Shown here one piece after another: positions 1-9,081 of a DNA stretch of 64,000 bases. The notes beneath the pieces were generated by a model that worked only from the letters and a program-made list of their open reading frames with translations, was not told the DNA's origin and searched no databases. How positions within the stretch are numbered: position 1 is the stretch's first letter; every line of letters starts with the position of its first letter. Made by a program: the position numbers and the translations under genes. Source of the DNA: Methanolobus psychrophilus R15 (GTDB taxonomy: Archaea; Halobacteriota; Methanosarcinia; Methanosarcinales; Methanosarcinaceae); assembly GCA_000306725.1 (NCBI GenBank), contig CP003083.1, forward strand, positions 2,530,042 through 2,594,041, in the 5' to 3' direction.

Positions 1-135
1 TTTTCGGCACAGGGTGTAAGGCCCGGCAACTGGTCGGAAATAGACGGTGCAAAAAAGGTAATCAACTATGCATTGTCTATTTGGGTAATCCTTCTTATGA
101 TAATGGTACTGTTGATATACATTTCACAGGGATGA
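1..135 (+). CDS. C-terminal end of a membrane protein (start lies outside the window)
   Basis: The frame is open from the first base and stops with TGA at 133-135, giving 44 residues. The last 20 or so residues are strongly hydrophobic (read as ALSIWVILLMIMVLLIYIS), so the protein ends in a membrane helix with only a Gln-Gly tail after it. The part before the helix is hydrophilic. Too little is present to assign a family. Confidence 0.5.
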   Translation, partial: FSAQGVRPGNWSEIDGAKKVINYALSIWVILLMIMVLLIYISQG

Positions 136-464
136 ATGCAGGAATGCAACTTGCATGTGCTTTCTCTTAATCTTGTTCAAGACACGGATTTACACAGATG
201 AACACGGATTTTGAAATTGGGGCGTTACTATATATAGACTGGTACCCCTGACTGTTTCAGAGATTCCTTTTCTGACCATGATGATATTCAGACCGTGAAT
301 GCCATCTCTACAGATACTTTGAGCTTGCAGTCACTAGAATCTTTTGATAACTTTTGTTAACACCCAATTGAGTTTTCTGATCGCAGGCCTTGCAAATTAT
401 CTATCTATAGGAAAAGAACAGGTTCCTGCTAAGTTTTACAGGTAGCCTATAGACAAAGGGATAT
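136..464. other. Intergenic stretch, no gene seen
   Basis: Both strands carry frequent stops here. The only structure I see is the short repeat at 182-211 and AT-rich runs near 340-420. It separates the convergent ends of the partial membrane-protein gene and the acetyltransferase gene. Confidence 0.4.
182..211. repeat. Three imperfect tandem copies of an ACACGGATT-like unit
   Basis: The units ACACGGATT, ACACAGATG and ACACGGATT follow each other at about 10-base spacing. The stretch is noncoding. Similar ACACGGAT strings are known as dispersed short repeats in several genomes, but only one cluster lies in this window. Confidence 0.4.
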
Positions 465-1121
465 TCACAGGAGTAACAAAAGTGGCATTACATAAGGAGC
501 GGAAAAAAGACTGCTCTTTAAGTCATCAGGTTTGGGATTGTCATCGAGCGTAATTTCCATTTTATAACACTCTTTTCCAGGGCCACATACATCCATCACT
601 TCTTCTGTAACCTTAAACCCCACTTTTTCATACAGGCCGATTGCAGGTTCATTGTCTGCTGCAACGTACAATATAACGCGATCGATTGAATTCAATTGCA
701 TCTCAAGTATGCTCTTTTGCAATAGCCTGAAACCTACACCCTGTCCTCTGCACCTGGTATCAACGGTGAATGAGTAAATTGTGGCTGTTTTCTTCAGTCT
801 GGCAGACGATAAGGATGGAATTATGTAATACAGGCAGTAGCCTTTCACTTCATTTTTTTCTGTATACACATAAGTCGTTCTCTTGAAAAATCGTGCATAC
901 TTTGTGAACCTTTTTTCGTTTATCTCTGTAAAATTCTCATTGTAAAGCCTCAGCACATTGTTAAGCATTTCATCGATTACATTGGTGACATACTTGTCTG
1001 ATATTCTTACCCAATGTTGAGTGACAAGGCTGCCCAACACCAGCTTAGATGCTGTCACAGACTGTCTTTTAGCAACATGAAGTTTCCAGAGAAATCCTTT
1101 CATAATTGCTGTCATGGTCAT
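465..1121 (-). CDS. GNAT-family N-acetyltransferase
   Basis: Predicted to move an acetyl group from acetyl-CoA to an amine; the substrate is unknown. The acetyl-CoA loop is visible as RCRGQGVGFRLL near residues 123-134, followed by the usual downstream text NEPAIGLYEKVGFK around residues 157-170, the hallmark of GNAT motif B. The first 45 residues are basic and do not look like part of the fold, so translation may start later than the first ATG; ATGs also occur at codons 3 and 7. The C-terminal tail (about 25 residues ending in LLLLL) is also outside the core. It stands alone, pointing away from the Kef-type gene. Confidence 0.7.
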   Translation of the reverse strand: MTMTAIMKGFLWKLHVAKRQSVTASKLVLGSLVTQHWVRISDKYVTNVIDEMLNNVLRLYNENFTEINEKRFTKYARFFKRTTYVYTEKNEVKGYCLYYIIPSLSSARLKKTATIYSFTVDTRCRGQGVGFRLLQKSILEMQLNSIDRVILYVAADNEPAIGLYEKVGFKVTEEVMDVCGPGKECYKMEITLDDNPKPDDLKSSLFSAPYVMPLLLLL

Positions 1122-1492
1122 GATAAGTTACTTAATATTGTTTAGAAACCTGTAAAAATGGCCGCGTTAACGGCGTTATAACTGTTTATATCATTATTGC
1201 TTTAAACCATTTGCGGCAATATGTTTAGGAGCTATGTCATTTGATTCGATGTGAATGCCTATAGTATATCCCGTTGTGAGATGTGGGTTTCAGGCCGGCA
1301 GTCAGTCAGATATCTGCTTGCTTTTGTTAATACCGCCTGGCCAGTACAGCTACTAGCAGTAATTCTACAGTTATCATGAAATCTTCATCTAAATTTAAGA
1401 GGCTATGCTTATTCCTTCATTCAATTAGGATTCCAAAGAATCCATACTGCAGACATCACGAGGTGGTTGCCAATTTTTTGTTGGTTCTTTTA
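1122..1492. other. Intergenic stretch, no gene seen
   Basis: About 370 bases without a convincing reading frame on either strand. AT-rich segments near 1130-1150 and 1180-1200 could hold the promoter of the leftward acetyltransferase gene. No hairpin terminator or repeat stands out. Confidence 0.35.
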
Positions 1493-1690
1493 CTACTCCC
1501 TCTTACAAAGATTTCCTGAAAGTATTATGCACATTATTGCTCCGGCTCCGTATATAGGCATCAATTGGAGGAAATATTCCGTCTCTCTCAGCATGAATGC
1601 AGCTGTAAAAATGACCGCTGCCCATATTATGGCAATGGCGATAACTGTCCGGTTGCATTTTGTACTCATACCTTCCTTAAATATTATCAT
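1493..1690 (-). CDS. Small membrane protein with two predicted helices
   Basis: 65 codons from the first ATG, or 58 from the ATG at 1667-1669, which is preceded by AAGGAAGG. The protein has two hydrophobic segments (TVIAIAIIWAAVIFTAAFML and YGAGAIMCIILSG) with a short loop containing TEYFLQLMPI and a basic tail. From memory, small prokaryotic membrane proteins share the pattern helix - RGTxYxxQxLPIxGGGA - helix, and this one fits it loosely. The overlapping plus-strand frames have poorer amino-acid content, so I take the minus strand as real. Function unknown. Confidence 0.45.
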   Translation of the reverse strand: MIIFKEGMSTKCNRTVIAIAIIWAAVIFTAAFMLRETEYFLQLMPIYGAGAIMCIILSGNLCKRE

Positions 1691-1899
1691 TATTTTAATA
1701 TCTTTCTAGAATACTCTCCAGTATTGAGAAAAGGGCTGGATTTCATAAGCAGTCTTTTATATTAGGAATTATACTTTGGACATAGTTGAAAGAAGGACGT
1801 GAATTTTCATCAGGTAATGTATCCTAAAGGATTATCGTGCCTATACCGGGTTTTTTAAAAGACCCATTCTAAATTCGGTAAATAAATCAAAGATAGAAC

Positions 1900-3927
1900 A
1901 TGTTCCCGGAAATTCCTATCACTGAGCCTATTCTCATATTCGCGCTTTCAATGCTTATCTTCCTCATTGCTCCTCTGCTATTGAAGTTATGCAGGCTGCC
2001 AGGTATGGTAGGCATCATAATAGTCGGTGCTCTGATTGGACCCAATGCATTGAATATACTCGAGCGTAATGATACGATCATACTTCTTGGGGAAATTGGC
2101 CTTGTTTACTTGATGTTTATAGCCGGGCTGGAAATAAACATAAACAAGTTCATCGAAAAGCTTGACAGAAGCCTGGTCTTTGGTATGCTGTCTTTTTTAA
2201 TCCCGCAGATAGCAGGTACACTTGTCGGATATTACCTGCTGGACCTCTCCTTCCCTGCAGCCCTGCTCTTTGCTTCTGTTTTTGCCTCGCACACCCTGCT
2301 GGCATACCCTGTCATCAAGAAGCTTGGTATAGTTAACAACGAAGCTATAGCAGCAGCTGTTGGTGGTACAATACTGACAGACACCCTTGCACTCATGGTT
2401 CTTGCGATCGTGGTTTCTTCTATGGAAGGCAATCTGGACATGTCTTTCTGGATACAACTGGCAGCAGGGCTTGGTCTGTTCTTTGCAGGGTCCTGGTTAA
2501 TTGTGCCACGCATTGCCAGGTGGTTCTTCAGTAAGCTCACAGAGGAGAGTTACTTTGAATTCCTTTTTGTGCTGGCTGTCGCTTTTGTAATTGCATATCT
2601 TGCCGAGGTGGCAGGTGTGGAGCCAATTATCGGTGCGTTTTTTGCCGGACTTTTGCTCAACCGCCTGATTCCCAACAGCAGCCCTCTAATGAACAGGATC
2701 GAGTTTGTAGGGAATGCGCTCTTCATACCTTTTTTCCTGCTGTCTGTGGGCATGCTGGTGAATGCAGGTGCATTTCTGGAAGGTGGGAGTCAGCTCACAC
2801 TGGCACTATGGCTGATTGGCCTTGTGCTCATTACAAAGCTGGCAGCTGCCTGGATAACAGGCCGGGTTTATGGTTATGGCAACGATCAGGTGATGAGCAT
2901 GTTCGGGCTGTCAGTAGGCCAGGCGGCTGCTGCGCTTGCAATTGTGCTTATTGGTTTTGAAGCAGGGCTTTTTGGCCATGACATGATAAATGCCGTAGTA
3001 ATGATGATCCTTGTTATCTCAATAATAAGTCCTAACATCGTTGAACGTTATGGGGGAAGGGTGTCCCTTGCAGAACAGGCAACATACGGTCCCGCCGAAT
3101 CAGCTCCGCGTGTGCTGGTATCATTTTCAATACATTCTACATATAAGCAGCTCCTGCTTGACCTGGCCCTGATGATCCGGGATCATAAATCTGATGAGCC
3201 ATTGCATGTAATTTCGGTTGTGAAACGTAATAATGATAACTCTAAAAAAAATGTTGCAGAAGCTGAAAGGATGCTGCGGGAGACTACTGCATACGCAGCC
3301 TGCGCCGAAGTGCCGGTCCTTACTCATGTACGTCTTAATTACAACATAGCTTCCGGTATAATGAAAGCAGTTCTTGAGAACAGGATATCGACTATCGTGA
3401 TGGGTTGGGATGGTGCCCATGCTCCCAAGGAAAGTGTGATAGGTTCTATTATCGACCAGCTTCTTCGCGGCACCGAAAAACTGGTGCTTGTCTCATTGAT
3501 AAGGCATCCTTTGTGCAATACAAAAGGGATCACTCTTATAATACCACCAGGTATCGATCACAATGCAGGGTTCTACTCGGTAGTGGATGCAGTGGGGAGG
3601 ATATCTGAAGGTACGGCAGCACCGGTAAAAGCACTGGTAGTCAGAGATGAAGCCGTAATATATGAGAAAGTATGTAAAAGAGTAATTCCTGACATTCCCA
3701 TCAGGTTTGAAAGCCTTGGTAGCTGGAGTGATCTTATCAACATGCTGCATTCAAAAGAATGGTCCCGGGATGAGCTGATAATTACTGCCAATGCCCGGCG
3801 AGATACTCCCGGCTGGCACCCTGTGCTCCAAACACTGCCAAAGCGTATTTCCTCGTTCTTTGAAGGCAATCTGCTCATGGCATACCCGCCAACAGAAGAA
3901 CAAGCAGATGAAATGGAATTCTTTTGA
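1900..3927 (+). CDS. Kef/CPA2-type cation:proton antiporter with C-terminal cytoplasmic domain
   Basis: A secondary transporter expected to exchange Na+ or K+ for H+ across the cell membrane. The first 390 residues form about 12 hydrophobic helices of the Na+/H+ exchanger fold, with family text such as GEIGLVYLMFIAGLEI (residues 64-79) and EPIIGAFFAGLLLNR. Residues 400-675 are soluble and look like two universal-stress-protein-like halves (the first begins PRVLVSFSIHSTYKQLLLDL) instead of the KTN/TrkA nucleotide-binding domain of KefB/C. This could sense nucleotides or redox state, but that is inference. The gene ends 78 bases before the next membrane protein on the same strand. Confidence 0.8.
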   Translation: MFPEIPITEPILIFALSMLIFLIAPLLLKLCRLPGMVGIIIVGALIGPNALNILERNDTIILLGEIGLVYLMFIAGLEININKFIEKLDRSLVFGMLSFLIPQIAGTLVGYYLLDLSFPAALLFASVFASHTLLAYPVIKKLGIVNNEAIAAAVGGTILTDTLALMVLAIVVSSMEGNLDMSFWIQLAAGLGLFFAGSWLIVPRIARWFFSKLTEESYFEFLFVLAVAFVIAYLAEVAGVEPIIGAFFAGLLLNRLIPNSSPLMNRIEFVGNALFIPFFLLSVGMLVNAGAFLEGGSQLTLALWLIGLVLITKLAAAWITGRVYGYGNDQVMSMFGLSVGQAAAALAIVLIGFEAGLFGHDMINAVVMMILVISIISPNIVERYGGRVSLAEQATYGPAESAPRVLVSFSIHSTYKQLLLDLALMIRDHKSDEPLHVISVVKRNNDNSKKNVAEAERMLRETTAYAACAEVPVLTHVRLNYNIASGIMKAVLENRISTIVMGWDGAHAPKESVIGSIIDQLLRGTEKLVLVSLIRHPLCNTKGITLIIPPGIDHNAGFYSVVDAVGRISEGTAAPVKALVVRDEAVIYEKVCKRVIPDIPIRFESLGSWSDLINMLHSKEWSRDELIITANARRDTPGWHPVLQTLPKRISSFFEGNLLMAYPPTEEQADEMEFF

Positions 3928-4005
3928 ATCTAATGATTTTTCATAGTGTTTTTTGTGCATGGAATACTTAATGATGTAAAATGGACAATAATATAGTGAG
4001 TATCT

Positions 4006-5373
4006 ATGGAGCGTATAAACAAACTTGGTAAAATCCTGAGAGACACCTCACTTAATGCATTCCTTGGCTGGGCAATGGTCGCATTGCTTTTTCTGCTGGG
4101 CATCGTAAATTTCATGGATGGCAGGTTTGCATGGTCCGTCCTTTCCTTTTCTGTCATGTTCATCATTACAGCTCCGGCGCTACTGCTGCGCAAGATCTCT
4201 ATCATGCCTTCCTGGTACTTCATAATATTAGCGATCATGCCAATTGTAGGAAGCACAACAGCTTACCATTTCTTCTTCACAAGCATACCTGTTTACTTTT
4301 CCGTTGCGACCATCGCACTGCTGCTGGTGGCTGAGATAAGCTGGTTTACTTCCGTGCGCATGCATTACAAGTTCGCTATACTCCTGGTGGTGGCAACAAC
4401 ACTTGCAATGTCAGGCCTCTGGCACCTGTTGCACTGGCTGCTGGACATCAACTTAGGGACCACATTCCTGCTTGACGGCCGGTCACAAGATGCTATTAAT
4501 GCCGCAGTGATGCATGAGTTCATGTATGCAACAGTAGTGGGCATTGTCGCAGGGATCATTTTCGGCTTGTATTTCCGGTCAGCCGGTTCAGCACGTAATG
4601 TCAAGCTTCCTCCGCAAGGATCCCTGAAGACTCCTGAATACCCTGTCCACCAGCCGCCTGCCCCAATTCGCAGGCTTCTTGGTATCTCTGGCGATAAGCA
4701 AAAGATTGCAACACGGATAATGCAGGCAGGCCTGTTCATTCTGCTGATTGTGGCAATCTTTATTGGGGACTTACCTACTGCCTTGAATGCAATCGCAGGG
4801 CTGGCTATCACATTTGCGCCTAATTTCATCACTCGTAAGTACAATATTCCTCTTGACCCCGGGCTGACTCTGTGGATCACCCTCGCTATTTTCATGGATG
4901 CCCTCGGGACTTTTGCGTTCTATGAGAATGTCGCCCGGTGGGATAATATTACCCATGCTCTTTCAGCAAGCGTTATCACTGCTGCCGGGTATGCGCTTAT
5001 AAGGGCTATCGACATCTATAGCGATAAGATTTACATCCCGCCAAAAGTATTGTTCCTTTTCATTCTCTTATTCGTGCTTGCCACTGGTGTACTCTGGGAA
5101 ATAATGGAATTCCTTACCGATGAGCTTGCCGATGAGCTTGGGTACAATGCTGTACTGGTCCAGCATGGTATTAACGATACTATGATAGACCTGTTGTTCA
5201 ACCTGCTAGGAGCTATCCTTGCAGCCACGTGGGGTGCTGCTTATCTTTCTGATATCTCTTATCGTCTCGCCCGCAAGTTCGAGGAGATTTCCGCTAAAAA
5301 TAATTCCATTAAAGAGTCTGAAGAGCACCTGCAGGTAAATATCTTTGCGGACAATCTGAATGACAGAGAATAG
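4006..5373 (+). CDS. Polytopic membrane protein with C-terminal DUF2238/YjdF-like region
   Basis: 455 residues with about 11 hydrophobic segments. The second half carries the pattern WDNITHALSASVITAAGYAL, then VLWEIMEFLTDEL and NDTMIDLLFNLLGAILA, which resembles the DUF2238/YjdF family (H in the KLxHF position, WE(I/M)xEF, and the NDTxxDLxxNxxGA signature). The first half is an unrelated set of helices, so this may be a fusion or an expanded archaeal form. Function of DUF2238 is not established. It lies just downstream of the Kef-type antiporter on the same strand. The stop codon is TAG. Confidence 0.6.
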   Translation: MERINKLGKILRDTSLNAFLGWAMVALLFLLGIVNFMDGRFAWSVLSFSVMFIITAPALLLRKISIMPSWYFIILAIMPIVGSTTAYHFFFTSIPVYFSVATIALLLVAEISWFTSVRMHYKFAILLVVATTLAMSGLWHLLHWLLDINLGTTFLLDGRSQDAINAAVMHEFMYATVVGIVAGIIFGLYFRSAGSARNVKLPPQGSLKTPEYPVHQPPAPIRRLLGISGDKQKIATRIMQAGLFILLIVAIFIGDLPTALNAIAGLAITFAPNFITRKYNIPLDPGLTLWITLAIFMDALGTFAFYENVARWDNITHALSASVITAAGYALIRAIDIYSDKIYIPPKVLFLFILLFVLATGVLWEIMEFLTDELADELGYNAVLVQHGINDTMIDLLFNLLGAILAATWGAAYLSDISYRLARKFEEISAKNNSIKESEEHLQVNIFADNLNDRE

Positions 5374-5493
5374 GCCTTCTTGTGCTTGCCGGACTTCTCC
5401 TTTTTTCTCGAATACAAGTGCCGTAAGGAATAAATATTGCCATTCACTTATAGATTTTAATATTTATTAAAAATACTAAAACAAGGATCTCAC

Positions 5494-5814
5494 ATGGAAT
5501 GGATATATCTCGTAGTCGCAGGGGTGTTTGAGACCGGCTGGGCGGTCGGCATGAAATACAGTCAAGGGATGACCAGATTCTATCCGACGGTCTTTATGGT
5601 CATGTGCCTGGTCATTAGCATGCTCCTGCTGGAAAGATCATTACGGGTGCTTCCGATTGGTACAGGATATGCCGTATGGACAGGGATTGGCATTATAGGC
5701 ACGACCATACTTGGAATATACCTTTTTAATGAATCTGCGGATGTGCTGCGCATATTGTGTATTGTCATGATAGCCACAGGGATAATCGGTCTTAAGATAT
5801 TCTCCGTCAATTAA
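5494..5814 (+). CDS. Small multidrug resistance (SMR) protein, Gdx/SugE type
   Basis: A 106-residue, four-helix exporter that works as an antiparallel dimer. The N-terminal helix has the essential Glu13 in AGVFETGWAVGMKYSQG, and the third helix region reads GTGYAVWTGIGIIGTTILGI. These are hallmarks of the Gdx/SugE branch, whose known substrate is guanidinium (some members also export quaternary ammonium compounds). Length is typical. The start ATG follows a weak AAGGAT-like site. A GbsR-like regulator gene begins 65 bases downstream and may control it. I see no guanidine riboswitch upstream, only AT-rich promoter-like sequence. Confidence 0.85.
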   Translation: MEWIYLVVAGVFETGWAVGMKYSQGMTRFYPTVFMVMCLVISMLLLERSLRVLPIGTGYAVWTGIGIIGTTILGIYLFNESADVLRILCIVMIATGIIGLKIFSVN

Positions 5815-5878
5815 AAATACAGACTGATAAGCAAACTTCTCCCGAAAACAAAATGACATTTATGAGGTTTTGTCAATA

Positions 5879-6367
5879 ATGAATGATATCGAGTCACAGA
5901 TCACGGACATAGGGATTGAGATATTCAAGGGATATGGTGTGGACGACCTCACGGCGCGGATACTGTCAATACTCAATTTCGAGCCAGATGATATCAGTAT
6001 GGAAGAGCTTGCCGGGAGAACCGGCTACAGTCTTGCTTCCATCAGCCTTAAAATGAAGAACATCGAGAGCTTCTGGGGTATCAGGAGGATACAGAAGCCC
6101 GGCTCCCGCAAGGTATATTTCCGGATGGAAAAGAATCTTCTGGATGCTTTCACCCTTCAGATAAAGAACGGATACGAAGCCGAGCTAAATATTGCCAGAG
6201 ATAAGATGCCTCCTCTCATAAACAGGTACAGGAAAGAAGCTTCTACTGAAGAAGAGAAGAAGAAAATTTCTATTTTTGAGAACTATCAGCAGCAGGTCTT
6301 AAATTTTGAAGAATTGATAAAGTTCATCCACAAGAAAGTGGAGCAAATGAAAAAGCATGATAAGTGA
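5879..6367 (+). CDS. GbsR/MarR-like winged-helix transcriptional regulator
   Basis: About 162 residues. The winged helix-turn-helix covers roughly residues 28-80 (ILSILNFEPDDISMEELAG, then TGYSLASISLKMKNIESFW as the recognition part, then a GSRKVYFRM wing). The C-terminal half is a charged helical region, likely the dimerisation domain (residues 100-160, Lys/Glu rich, ending KKVEQMKKHDK). This layout is that of GbsR-type regulators. I chose the ATG at 5879, about 10 bases after GAGGT, over a TTG three codons earlier. It follows the Gdx-type gene on the same strand, so it may control that gene or itself; this is inference. Confidence 0.7.
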   Translation: MNDIESQITDIGIEIFKGYGVDDLTARILSILNFEPDDISMEELAGRTGYSLASISLKMKNIESFWGIRRIQKPGSRKVYFRMEKNLLDAFTLQIKNGYEAELNIARDKMPPLINRYRKEASTEEEKKKISIFENYQQQVLNFEELIKFIHKKVEQMKKHDK

Positions 6368-6406
6368 TATCTATGTTGTATCCCTCTCCGAAAGCTCGCA
6401 ACAGAA

Positions 6407-6625
6407 TCAAGCGTACTCTACACCTTGATAAGGCCTGCAACTTGCAGATTTGAAAATGCTGTCATTAAGAGCCTGTTTCTTGAGGATGTCACTCATCTTA
6501 GTGGTAAGATGCTTGATTTTCTGCATGTCGGATTGGTCTTTCATCTCACATGGTTTAAGTAGTCCTCGATATCTGTCTGCTATTCTGCCGCTTTCATGGC
6601 ATCGGTTGTGTATATTGTTTTCCAT
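6407..6625 (-). CDS. Small hypothetical protein
   Basis: 72 codons. The main support is a good ribosome binding site: on the minus strand AAGGAG stands 8 bases before the ATG. The protein is hydrophilic, with a predicted helix in the middle (MQKIKHLTTKMSDILKKQA) and a tail with a single CRPYQ motif. I recognise no family. It converges with the GbsR-like gene. The overlapping plus-strand frame is shorter of good signals. It may still be chance. Confidence 0.35.
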   Translation of the reverse strand: MENNIHNRCHESGRIADRYRGLLKPCEMKDQSDMQKIKHLTTKMSDILKKQALNDSIFKSASCRPYQGVEYA

Positions 6626-6857
6626 GAGATATTCTCCTTATCCGGCTGAGTATCAATACATTGTGAAATATAATCATGAACACGTTGTTATAGTGTGTGC
6701 ATGTATGTCTGTGCATATATACTTCGAGAAAGCGTGGTGAAAGTATTATGTGAGTAGCTGTGATAATGGCTATTTATATTATGACTTTTATTTATATTAT
6801 GACTTTAATATTAGAATTGAATATGTTCAAATTATTGATCTCAGATGAAGTGTTATT

Positions 6858-7727
6858 GTGAATGTAAAAAAGTGTGAAAGTACAAACTTTCCAGGGCTGC
6901 GTATAAGGGCTGCGAAGCCAGATGAGATGGATTTTGTCATGGGATTGGCAGAGAATGAAGGATGGAATCCCGGAATTCATGACGGGGAGTGTTTTAACCA
7001 CGCCGATACAGATGGCTTCTTCCTTGCCGAGCTTAATGGAGGGCCTGTTGGCTGTATTTCTGCAGTATCCTACAACGGCTCGTTTGGATTTATTGGCTTG
7101 TTCATTGTAAAGCCGGAATATCGCGGAAAAGGTATAGGTTCATGCCTCTGGAGCGTTGCTATGGCAAGACTGGAAGAGCAAGTGATGGGGCTTGACGGCG
7201 TTCTTGAGCAGGAGTCCTATTATTCAAGGCATGGTTTCCTTCCATATTACAGGAACATGCGATTTGAGGGTAAGGGGGGCGGAGTGATGCCTTCTGGCCT
7301 GGTACCTCTCTGTGACGTACCTTTTGAGAATATACTCGCTTATGACAGCCTGTTGTTCTCGCAGATGCGTCAGGATTTTCTGGCAGGCTGGGCAGGGCAG
7401 GAAGGGTCATCTGCCTTTGCTTCTGTTAAGGATGGATGTGTCCAGGGCTATGGACTTGTGAGAAAATGCCGTAACGGGTATAAGATCGGACCTCTTTTCG
7501 CAGAGGATATGTCCGTAGCTGAGAGGCTTTTCCTTGCACTGAGGAGCACTGTATCTGAGCATGAGCCTCTATTCCTTGATGTGCCACAACCTAACAAAGA
7601 TGCCCTTGAACTGGCAAACACATACGATATGTCGGTTTGTTTTGAGACCATACGCATGTACAGGGGCAAAGCGCCTGATATCGAACTAAAAAAGGTTTTT
7701 GGGGTGACTACTTTCGAGCTGGGTTGA
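6858..7727 (+). CDS. GNAT N-acetyltransferase with C-terminal second domain (YitH-like)
   Basis: 289 residues. The N-terminal GNAT domain (about residues 14-140) starts LRIRAAKPDEMDFVMGLAENEGWNPG and has the acetyl-CoA motif EYRGKGIGSCLW near residues 88-99. The C-terminal half (150-289) matches the layout of Acetyltransf_18-type domains found in YitH-like proteins, where two GNAT folds are joined. The substrate is unknown. The start is a GTG at 6858; no in-frame ATG precedes the conserved LRIRAA text. The gene is single, 83 bases from the convergent PfpI-family gene. Confidence 0.75.
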   Translation: MNVKKCESTNFPGLRIRAAKPDEMDFVMGLAENEGWNPGIHDGECFNHADTDGFFLAELNGGPVGCISAVSYNGSFGFIGLFIVKPEYRGKGIGSCLWSVAMARLEEQVMGLDGVLEQESYYSRHGFLPYYRNMRFEGKGGGVMPSGLVPLCDVPFENILAYDSLLFSQMRQDFLAGWAGQEGSSAFASVKDGCVQGYGLVRKCRNGYKIGPLFAEDMSVAERLFLALRSTVSEHEPLFLDVPQPNKDALELANTYDMSVCFETIRMYRGKAPDIELKKVFGVTTFELG

Positions 7728-7810
7728 ATCCCTATAAGGCATTCCCATAAGATCACTTAACGGCTTCTCACTGCACAAAATCTAAACCCCATATATAGGC
7801 TGATTTCCTG

Positions 7811-8320
7811 TCAAGTGGCTTCCTTCACTTTCTTCATCATCTCCCTGCCAAAGGCATAGAGGTCCTTCGGGCCACGGGAAGTCACCAGATTGCCATCGAC
7901 AACCACTTCCCTGTCCTCTGTCCGGGCACCGGCCGCTTTCAGGTCATCAATTACCCCCGGCCAAGCTGTGGCTTTTCTTCCGCTGACAACGCCTGCTGAT
8001 ATGAGCACCTGGGGACCGTGGCAGATCGCTGCGACAGGTTTGTTCTGCTTAAAGAAATGCCTGGTAATTTCCAGTGCGCTCTCATCAAGCCTCATTTTTT
8101 CAGGCCCTTTTCCTCCCGATATCACCAGCAGGTCGTATTTAGAAGGGTCTATCTCCCGGAACGTTGCATCAGCCTCCACAGAGTACCCATGCTTGCCTGT
8201 GATCTTTCCTTTCTCCATGGACACTATTTGTGTATCCACTCCTTCTTCCTTCAGCCGGTGGTAAGGGTAGATAAGTTCCACATCCTCAAACCCATCTGCT
8301 CCAAATATTAATGCTTTCAA
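7811..8320 (-). CDS. DJ-1/PfpI family protein (protease or glyoxalase/deglycase type)
   Basis: About 169 residues. The nucleophile elbow is AICHGPQVLISAG with the catalytic Cys, and the conserved Glu lies in ADGFEDVEL near the N-terminus, followed later by GYSVEAD and the VISGGKGPEKMR loop. These features define the PfpI branch, whose members are intracellular peptidases or glyoxalase-like enzymes. I place the start at a TTG (8318-8320): it gives the usual N-terminus MKALIFGADGFED and has GGAG 8 bases upstream. The ATG at 8357-8359 would add 13 untypical residues. The gene is convergent with the YitH-like gene. Confidence 0.8.
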   Translation of the reverse strand: MKALIFGADGFEDVELIYPYHRLKEEGVDTQIVSMEKGKITGKHGYSVEADATFREIDPSKYDLLVISGGKGPEKMRLDESALEITRHFFKQNKPVAAICHGPQVLISAGVVSGRKATAWPGVIDDLKAAGARTEDREVVVDGNLVTSRGPKDLYAFGREMMKKVKEAT

Positions 8321-8647
8321 AACACCTACTCCCATGTTGATGCATAGTACTCTGGGCATGGATTATATGTAATTTATGGCAGGGAAGACCGCGAAGAATG
8401 GAACATTGTGCAGTATCACTTTGATGGCAGTGTCCTTTCAATGGTAAATAATAGTACTTATCATGATATTAAGTATCAATATTACTTAGGTTTTTTTATA
8501 TCTATAGTTCCTAACTTAAATTGTACAGCTGTGCCTTGAAGAGAAAACACCCCCCTTCCGTGGATGCCTCGCAGTTCAAGCTACATATCACAAGCTATGC
8601 ATGAATTGGGAGGCATCTGCTTCTTACATAAAGACGCATTAGAGAAT

Positions 8648-8875
8648 TCAGGGTTTTGGCAGATGGCCGCAGCCGCAGCTCCTTCCAAGGAAGGTTGATA
8701 CCCTGTGCTTGAGCTGGTGGATTTCATCATCGGTCATACTTTCCAGCAAATCCTTGTGCTCTTTTTCGATGTGTTCCAGCATGTTCTTCTCAACATCATC
8801 CAGGCTGTTGCCAATTGCCATGTAATTGCAATTCGCAATACCTACATCTCCGCATTTCACTAGCCTTATTTTCAT
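8648..8875 (-). CDS. DUF1059 family small protein
   Basis: 75 residues. It matches the DUF1059 pattern: a conserved N-terminal Cys (C8) in LVKCGDVG, a second Cys in ANCNYMA, then a helical region DDVEKNMLEHIEKEHKD with histidines. It has an extra C-terminal CGCGH, which may bind a metal. The family's function is unknown. It is monocistronic, divergent from the deformylase-like gene about 200 bases away. Confidence 0.75.
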   Translation of the reverse strand: MKIRLVKCGDVGIANCNYMAIGNSLDDVEKNMLEHIEKEHKDLLESMTDDEIHQLKHRVSTFLGRSCGCGHLPKP

Positions 8876-9042
8876 TATGCATGCTCCGTTTGATCTGATA
8901 AAAACTAATAAAAGTAGTAGGATATAAAGATAGTTTCTCTGCGTATTTCAAAGGCCTTAATGGTTTATTCCGTTTTGTTAGTTCTCTGTCAGAAGGAGTG
9001 GTTGTATGGACCATTGAAAGAGTAATGTCTTTTTCCCTCGCC

Positions 9043-9054
9043 AAATTATTTATC
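9043..9054 (+). promoter_or_regulatory. TATA-box-like element
   Basis: The AT-rich element AAATTATTTATC ends 27 bases before the ATG at 9082. An archaeal TATA box normally lies about 25-30 bases before the transcription start, so the message would be leaderless or nearly so. This supports starting the next gene at 9082 and not at 8998. Confidence 0.35.
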
Positions 9055-9081
9055 TTCTCTTGTACAATAATCATAACAATC

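Noticed and set aside
1467-1709. 80-codon plus-strand frame opposite the small two-helix protein
   Set aside because: Its composition is less protein-like and it shows no ribosome binding site; the minus-strand frame has a family-like pattern.
5374-5493. Guanidine riboswitch before the Gdx-type exporter
   Set aside because: The region is short and AT-rich, with no ACGR-loop hairpins or other conserved guanidine riboswitch pieces.
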